Positions 59,601 to 64,000 of a stretch of DNA of 64,000 bases are shown here, piece by piece. Numbering within the stretch: position 1 is the stretch's first letter; each line of letters opens with the position of its first letter. The notes beneath the pieces are model-generated. The model ran no database searches. It had not been told where the DNA came from and saw only the letters and a program-made list of their open reading frames with translations. The translations under genes were made by a program, and so were the position numbers. The DNA is from Metabacillus flavus (GTDB lineage Bacteria > Bacillota > Bacilli > Bacillales > Bacillaceae). Location: assembly GCF_018283675.1 (NCBI RefSeq), contig NZ_JAGVRK010000001.1, forward strand, positions 496,001 through 560,000. Reading direction: 5' to 3'.

Positions 59601-60626
59601 TTAGATTTTTGCATAAAGCGGATCTGTTACTTTAACGAGCTGCTTCCCAAGATTTGAACCACTGAACAGTCCAAGGAATGCATCTGGGATGTTCTCAAAG
59701 CCTTCTACAATTGTTTCTTCATATTTCAGGCTTCCGTTTTTTACCCATGCACCAAGCTGGCGGGATCCTTCTTCAAAGCGGTCAGCATAATCTCCTACGA
59801 CAAAGCCTTTCATCAAAGCACTGGACTTGATGAGTTTCATTTGGACACGGGGTCCTAAATCTTCTCCAGCTTTATTGTAAGAGGAGATGGCTCCACAAAT
59901 CGGTACGCGTGCAAATTTGTTCAACAGGCTGTAGACAGCATCGGAAATTTCTCCGCCTACATTATCAAAATAGACGTCTACACCGTTTGGACAGGCTTTT
60001 TCAAGTGCCTTCTGAACGTCTTCCGTTTTATAGTTGATCGTTTCATCAAAACCAAGCTCTTTTAAGTATTGGATTTTATCTTCTGTTCCGGCGATTCCGA
60101 CTACACGTGCGCCTTTAATTTTTGCTATCTGTCCCACAAGTGAGCCTACAGCACCTGCAGCACCCGATACAACGACCGTTTCGCCTTCCTGAGGCTGACC
60201 GATGTGAAGAAGTCCGAAGTACGCTGTAAGGCCAGGCATTCCGAGAACGCCAAGAGCTGTTGTGATCGGCGCGACATCCGGATCAATTTTCCGTACAGCT
60301 TTTGCCGGTACAGCAGAATACTCCTGCCAGCCGAGCATTCCTACAATGGTGTCTCCGCGTTTAAAGTCAGGAGAGTTCGATTGAACGATTTCGCCGACCA
60401 CACCTCCGTGGATAACTTCATCAAGAGGGAACGGTTCAACATATGATTTCGTATCCTGCATACGGCCTCTCATGTACGGATCTACAGATAAGTATAATGT
60501 GCGTACAAGTACTTCTCCCTCTTTCGGTTCCGGGACGCTTGTGTTAGTGAAGCGGAATGTTTCCGCAGTCGGCATCCCGTTCGGGCGCTGTGCAAGCTGG
60601 ATTTGTTTTTGAGTCGTGCTTTCCAT
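59601..60626 (-). CDS. yfmJ: YfmJ-like NADP-dependent oxidoreductase
   Basis: A 341-residue zinc-free medium-chain reductase of the leukotriene B4 12-hydroxydehydrogenase/alkenal reductase type. The nucleotide motif is SGAAGAVGSLVGQIAK near residue 155 and the substrate loop YFDNVGGEI lies near residue 220. It matches YfmJ of B. subtilis. It probably reduces reactive enals or ketones. The ATG at 60626 lies eight bases after AAGGAGG; the TTG two codons upstream is less well placed. Confidence 0.9.
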   Translation of the reverse strand: MESTTQKQIQLAQRPNGMPTAETFRFTNTSVPEPKEGEVLVRTLYLSVDPYMRGRMQDTKSYVEPFPLDEVIHGGVVGEIVQSNSPDFKRGDTIVGMLGWQEYSAVPAKAVRKIDPDVAPITTALGVLGMPGLTAYFGLLHIGQPQEGETVVVSGAAGAVGSLVGQIAKIKGARVVGIAGTEDKIQYLKELGFDETINYKTEDVQKALEKACPNGVDVYFDNVGGEISDAVYSLLNKFARVPICGAISSYNKAGEDLGPRVQMKLIKSSALMKGFVVGDYADRFEEGSRQLGAWVKNGSLKYEETIVEGFENIPDAFLGLFSGSNLGKQLVKVTDPLYAKI

Positions 60627-60771
60627 AATCAATTCCTCCTTAAGTTCTTATATGACTACATTCACCCTATCATCATGCGCAAGCTTGTTCAAAGAATACA
60701 CCTTGAAAACGGCATATTCATTTTAGCCTGGATGATCCATTAAAGGTAAAGTAAAGATAGGAGGGATTACT

Positions 60772-61737
60772 GTGAAAATAGCGATTATCGGAGCCGGGCT
60801 TACCGGTTTAACGGCGGCTGCAGTGCTGAAAGAGAAAGGTGTATCGGGTGTCACGCTTTTTGACAAAGGAAAGAGTCCCGGAGGCCGGCTTGCAACCAGA
60901 AGGATAGGGGAAGGGAGAGCGGATCATGGTGCTCAGTTTTTTACGGTACGTACAGAAGAGTTAAAAAAAGAAGCGGATCAATGGCTTGAAAAAGGCTGGA
61001 TACAAAAATGGTTCGGCGATCCGTATCCGCGTTTTGCAGGAGCGGAAGGAATGAACAGGCTGGCTAAACGCCTCGCTGAAGAACTGGATGTGAGGACAAA
61101 TACCAGAATCGTTCGTATCCAGGAATATGACCAAGGATTTGAACTTTTTGCTGAAACGGGAGAAAGCTTTCAAGCTGAGGCTCTTCTTTTAACCATTCCT
61201 GCACCTCAAGCGATTGATCTGCTGAACGAAAGCCGGATCCCAGCCGGACATGAGCTTGCCGGAATCCGGTTCAATCCATGCTTTGTGGCCATGGCTTCGC
61301 TGAAAAAGGAACTAAGTCTTGGCAATCAAGGGCATCTTGACTCCAGTCTTCCGCAAGGTCTGGAAAGGATTGCTGACCAATCTGAAAAAGGGATATCGAT
61401 TGAGCCGATCGCAAGCATCTACATGACAGGAGAATGGTCAGCGGAGCATTTTGAAAAACAGGATGATGAGGTTGTGTCCCTGATCCTGGACAAAGTGAAG
61501 GATTACGTTAGTTTTGAGAATGTAAAATCGGTACAGCTTAAGCGCTGGCGCTATGCAGAAGCGGTACAGCCTTACCATCGCCCATTTATGGACTTAGGAA
61601 CAAATCACCCGTTTTTGGCTGCAGGCGATGCCTTCTTAAGGGAAGACGATCCTGCTGGCAGGACAAGATTTGAAAGTGCCTTTCTGTCCGGTATCGATGC
61701 AGGGGAGGAGCTGTACCGAAGAGGAAAGATGACCTAA
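60772..61737 (+). CDS. Renalase-like FAD-dependent oxidoreductase
   Basis: A 321-residue flavoprotein. The FAD-binding motif IIGAGLTGLTAAAVLKEKG starts at residue 4, followed by the GGRLATRRIGEGRADHGAQFFTVR motif near residue 42, typical of renalase-like amine/NAD(P)H oxidases. The C-terminal GDAF element contacts the flavin. The GTG at 60772 follows AGGAGGG. The bacterial renalase family oxidises mis-reduced NAD(P)H forms, but this assignment is by family only. Confidence 0.85.
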   Translation: MKIAIIGAGLTGLTAAAVLKEKGVSGVTLFDKGKSPGGRLATRRIGEGRADHGAQFFTVRTEELKKEADQWLEKGWIQKWFGDPYPRFAGAEGMNRLAKRLAEELDVRTNTRIVRIQEYDQGFELFAETGESFQAEALLLTIPAPQAIDLLNESRIPAGHELAGIRFNPCFVAMASLKKELSLGNQGHLDSSLPQGLERIADQSEKGISIEPIASIYMTGEWSAEHFEKQDDEVVSLILDKVKDYVSFENVKSVQLKRWRYAEAVQPYHRPFMDLGTNHPFLAAGDAFLREDDPAGRTRFESAFLSGIDAGEELYRRGKMT

Positions 61738-61750
61738 ACAAACGTTTGTT
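61737..61750. promoter_or_regulatory. Perfect 14-bp palindrome between convergent genes
   Basis: AACAAACGTTTGTT overlaps the stop of the renalase-like gene. It resembles a TetR-type operator core, but its place between two 3' ends makes a regulatory role doubtful. Confidence 0.3.
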
Positions 61751-61762
61751 TTGAGATAAAAA

Positions 61763-61795
61763 AAGAAACGCCGGCTGCTAACCCGGCGTTTCTTC
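61763..61795. terminator. Bidirectional terminator
   Basis: AAGAAACGCCGG pairs with CCGGCGTTTCTT around an 8-base loop between the convergent renalase-like and aldehyde dehydrogenase genes. Confidence 0.93.
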
Positions 61796-61799
61796 TATA

Positions 61800-63257
61800 T
61801 TAGAATGGATATTTCCTCGGTTCTTCCATAACCCCAATCCATTTGACTGTTGTAAATTTTTCGATGGCCCACTCTCCGCCAAATCGGCCGATGCCGGAAT
61901 GTTTTTCTCCACCAAAGGCGACATGTGCTTCGTCGTTGACAGACTGATCATTGATATGAATCATGCCTGTTTCAATTTCTTTAGCTGCACGGACACCGCG
62001 TTGTACATCGCCGCTGAAGACTGAACCGCTCAACCCATATTCCGAATCATTGGCAATGGCAATCGCATCGGCCTCATCCTTCGCTCGGATCAGCGGTGCA
62101 ACAGGGCCGAAAATTTCTTTTTGTGCAATCGGCATGTCATTCGTTACTTCACCAAGAACGATTGGATGAAGGACGTTGCCGCTGGCTTTGCCCGATACGA
62201 GGAGCTTGGCGCCCATTTCAAGGCTGTCTTCAACATCCTTCTGAATTCTTTCCAGTGCCTTCTCATTTATTAGAGGACCGACGGCTGTTTCCGCCTCGCC
62301 AGGATCTCCTGCAATGATTTTTTTGGCCTTTTCGACAAACTTTTCAGCGAATGCATCATAAATTTCATCGACCACTATAATCCGGTTTAATGCCATACAG
62401 ATTTGTCCCTGATGAAGGAACTTCCCGAAAATCGCGGCATTAGCTGCCTGTTCTAAGTCGGCATCCTCTAGAACCACCATCACATTGTTTCCGCCAAGTT
62501 CAAGTGCGGTCTCCTTCAACCCTTTAGCTGCAAGCCCGGCAATATGCTTTCCAACATCCGTAGAGCCGGTGAAGGAAATGACCTTAGGTACGGAATGAAG
62601 GACAAATTCATCTCCAATTTCTGAGCCTCTGCCGGCTACAACGTTCAATACTCCTTTTGGCAGCTCCGCTTTTTCAAACAAATCGGCAATCAGGAATCCG
62701 GACGTCACCATTGCGTCGGAGGAAGGCTTCAGTACAACTGTATTCCCGGTTGCAATGGCAGGTGCGACAGATCTCATCGCCAAGTGGAGCGGGAAATTCC
62801 ATGGACCGATTACTCCGACTACCCCTTTTGGAGTCCGGTAGACGCGATTCTCCTTGCCGGGGATAGCAGAAGGAAGGATTTTGCCCTCCATCCTGAATGG
62901 GAAGCTGGCCGCTTCTTTAACGATGTTCAGTGCAGCCGCCCATTCAGCCTCAGCTTTAATCGCGGTGCTTCCGGCTTCTTTAATGAGCCAGCTGATAATC
63001 TCTTCTTTACGATCGCTTAAGCCCTGAGCCACCTTTTCTAAGACAGCTCTCCGTTCACCAGGAAGTGTTTGCTCCCATTTTTTCTGTGTGTTTTTTGCAG
63101 CGGAGTAGGCTTCATCCAAATCGTGCGGATCTGCAGAGCGGATTTTGAAAAGCAGTTCACCGGAAAAAGGATTCACATTCTCAATCGTTTTATCACTTGA
63201 CCCGTCTTTCCATTCTCCATTTATAAAGTGTTTTGCATATGTCATTTGACCAGTCAT
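61800..63257 (-). CDS. yfmT: YfmT-like (benz)aldehyde dehydrogenase
   Basis: A 485-residue NAD(P)-dependent aldehyde dehydrogenase. FTGSTDVGKHIAG near residue 230 binds the cofactor, the general base Glu is in ALELGGNNV near residue 252 and the catalytic Cys in HQGQICMALNR near residue 286. The sequence and the yfm context point to YfmT, which in B. subtilis oxidises vanillin and benzaldehydes. AAGGAGGC precedes the ATG. It is divergent from nos. Confidence 0.9.
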   Translation of the reverse strand: MTGQMTYAKHFINGEWKDGSSDKTIENVNPFSGELLFKIRSADPHDLDEAYSAAKNTQKKWEQTLPGERRAVLEKVAQGLSDRKEEIISWLIKEAGSTAIKAEAEWAAALNIVKEAASFPFRMEGKILPSAIPGKENRVYRTPKGVVGVIGPWNFPLHLAMRSVAPAIATGNTVVLKPSSDAMVTSGFLIADLFEKAELPKGVLNVVAGRGSEIGDEFVLHSVPKVISFTGSTDVGKHIAGLAAKGLKETALELGGNNVMVVLEDADLEQAANAAIFGKFLHQGQICMALNRIIVVDEIYDAFAEKFVEKAKKIIAGDPGEAETAVGPLINEKALERIQKDVEDSLEMGAKLLVSGKASGNVLHPIVLGEVTNDMPIAQKEIFGPVAPLIRAKDEADAIAIANDSEYGLSGSVFSGDVQRGVRAAKEIETGMIHINDQSVNDEAHVAFGGEKHSGIGRFGGEWAIEKFTTVKWIGVMEEPRKYPF

Positions 63258-63446
63258 GGTTCGAGTTGCCTCCTTTTATTTTACATTACGGGAAATACCC
63301 GTTCAGTAAGCGGCCAAAACAGAAGAACTCTCCGCCAAAACGGCAGATTGGATGATATTACCTCAATTGTAAGGTTGGACATTGTGAACCATTTCTACTA
63401 TTGTTAAGATGGTTAAAAGTCTAGTACGACATATAGGAGGACAGTA

Positions 63447-64000
63447 GTGACAGATACATATGACCTGTTCCTGAAGGCAAAAGAATTCATTCAAATCAGT
63501 TATCGTGAGCTAGGAAAAGAAGAGGAAATAGAAGAGCGTCTGCTCAGCATTAAGCAGGAGATTGAAGCAACCGGACAGTATGTGCATACGGGAATCGAAC
63601 TTGAATACGGTGCAAAACTTGCGTGGCGCAACAGTAATCGCTGTATTGGAAGGCTGTTCTGGCAGTCTCTTCATGTCATGGATGAACGCGGGGCAGAGAC
63701 GGAAGAGGAAGTGGCGGAAGCGCTGATCCGCCATATTGAGTATGCGTCGAACGGCGGTAAAATAAGGCCTTCCATCACCATATTTAAGCCGAAGGACAAG
63801 GAGAAGCACAGAATTCGGATATGGAACCATCAGCTGATCCGCTATGCAGGATATGAATTTGATGAAGGGTACAAAGGAGATCCTGCTTCTATCGAATTTA
63901 CCAGGGTATGCCGGGAGCTCGGATGGGAAGGGAAGTACACGGATTATGATCTGCTCCCGATCGTTGTTTCGACTGAAGGGAATCTGCCTAAGTGGTTTCC
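63447..64000 (+). CDS. nos: Nitric oxide synthase oxygenase, 5' part (cut by window end)
   Basis: The first ~184 codons of a bacterial NO synthase oxygenase domain, which makes NO from arginine using heme and tetrahydrofolate/biopterin with electrons from a host reductase. The heme thiolate is the Cys of [15 protein letters not shown] near residue 67. The later [28 protein letters not shown] and [12 protein letters not shown] are conserved in bNOS. The GTG at 63447 follows AGGAGGACA. The frame is open to the window end. NO protects bacilli from oxidative stress and antibiotics. Confidence 0.93.
   Translation, partial: MTDTYDLFLKAKEFIQISYRELGKEEEIEERLLSIKQEIEATGQYVHTGIELEYGAKLAWRNSNRCIGRLFWQSLHVMDERGAETEEEVAEALIRHIEYASNGGKIRPSITIFKPKDKEKHRIRIWNHQLIRYAGYEFDEGYKGDPASIEFTRVCRELGWEGKYTDYDLLPIVVSTEGNLPKWF

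Overview
The window looks like an ordinary chromosomal stretch of a low-to-mid GC Gram-positive of the family Bacillaceae. The evidence is strong AAGGAGG-type ribosome binding sites, frequent GTG and TTG starts, Rho-independent terminators after most genes, and many proteins I recognise from Bacillus subtilis relatives: QueT, YwbE, CstA, YoxD, BmrA, KhtT/KhtU, TopB, YfmL, YfmR, YfmM, YfmJ, YfmT and a bacterial nitric oxide synthase. I cannot name the species from sequence alone. I see no rRNA, tRNA, phage or transposase gene.

Layout. 1-4.3 kb: two LysE-type exporters (the first cut by the window edge), a PPK2 polyphosphate kinase, an SDR/DUF2867 protein, queT behind a preQ1-I riboswitch, and a small HTH protein. 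4.9-9.2 kb: a TPR-dynamin-type GTPase followed by a second TPR protein. 9.2-15.7 kb: an SDR, a DEDDh exonuclease, ywbE and a small basic protein, a membrane GGDEF/EAL protein behind a long foldable leader, an RsbR-like STAS protein and a lipoprotein. 15.9-20.5 kb: a two-part ThrE exporter, a BlaI-like repressor with an M56 peptidase, a frameshifted doxX, a DsbA-like thioredoxin and YhfC. 20.7-25.7 kb: a heterodimeric ABC exporter, a 41-codon ORF, an XRE regulator and a PfpI-like protein. 26.5-35.6 kb: cstA with its small partner, a lipase, a KinB-like kinase, a GNAT enzyme, a LysM-3D wall protein, yoxD, an EamA transporter, an SDR and a lipoprotein. 35.7-40.8 kb: a nitroreductase, a VOC dioxygenase and an HxlR regulator (probable quinone or electrophile response), then a MerR regulator with a BmrA-like exporter. 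40.8-49 kb: the khtTU K+/H+ antiporter with an AbrB-like protein, MarR+MFS, a LysM-SleB hydrolase, a PAS histidine kinase, and a TetR+two-SMR operon. 49-64 kb: yfmL, topB, yfmR, a cobalamin-sensor/PAS-STAS pair, yfmM, an MTHFS-like gene, yfmJ, a renalase-like oxidoreductase, yfmT and the start of nos. This last part is a rearranged counterpart of the B. subtilis yfm/yfl region.

The most interesting loci are four. One is the cobalamin-binding protein with a CarH-like Wx9EH motif, translationally coupled to a PAS-STAS protein that is broken by one base in a T6 run (55.2-56.6 kb). The second is a BlaI/M56 pair whose perfect operator also stands in front of doxX-dsbA (17.1-19.6 kb). The third is the TPR-GTPase/TPR pair (4.9-9.2 kb). 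The fourth is the unexplained structured leader of the EAL-domain gene (11.3-11.5 kb). Noncoding gaps carry several families of short repeats: about 125-bp elements with perfect terminal inverted repeats (three copies), about 250-bp composites with a central palindrome (two copies), a 182-bp tandem array, a 21-bp minisatellite and a 104-bp duplication.

Three genes (doxX, the PAS-STAS gene and a small lipoprotein) look broken by single-base indels. Two of the three indels lie in T runs, so sequencing error must be excluded before they are called pseudogenes.
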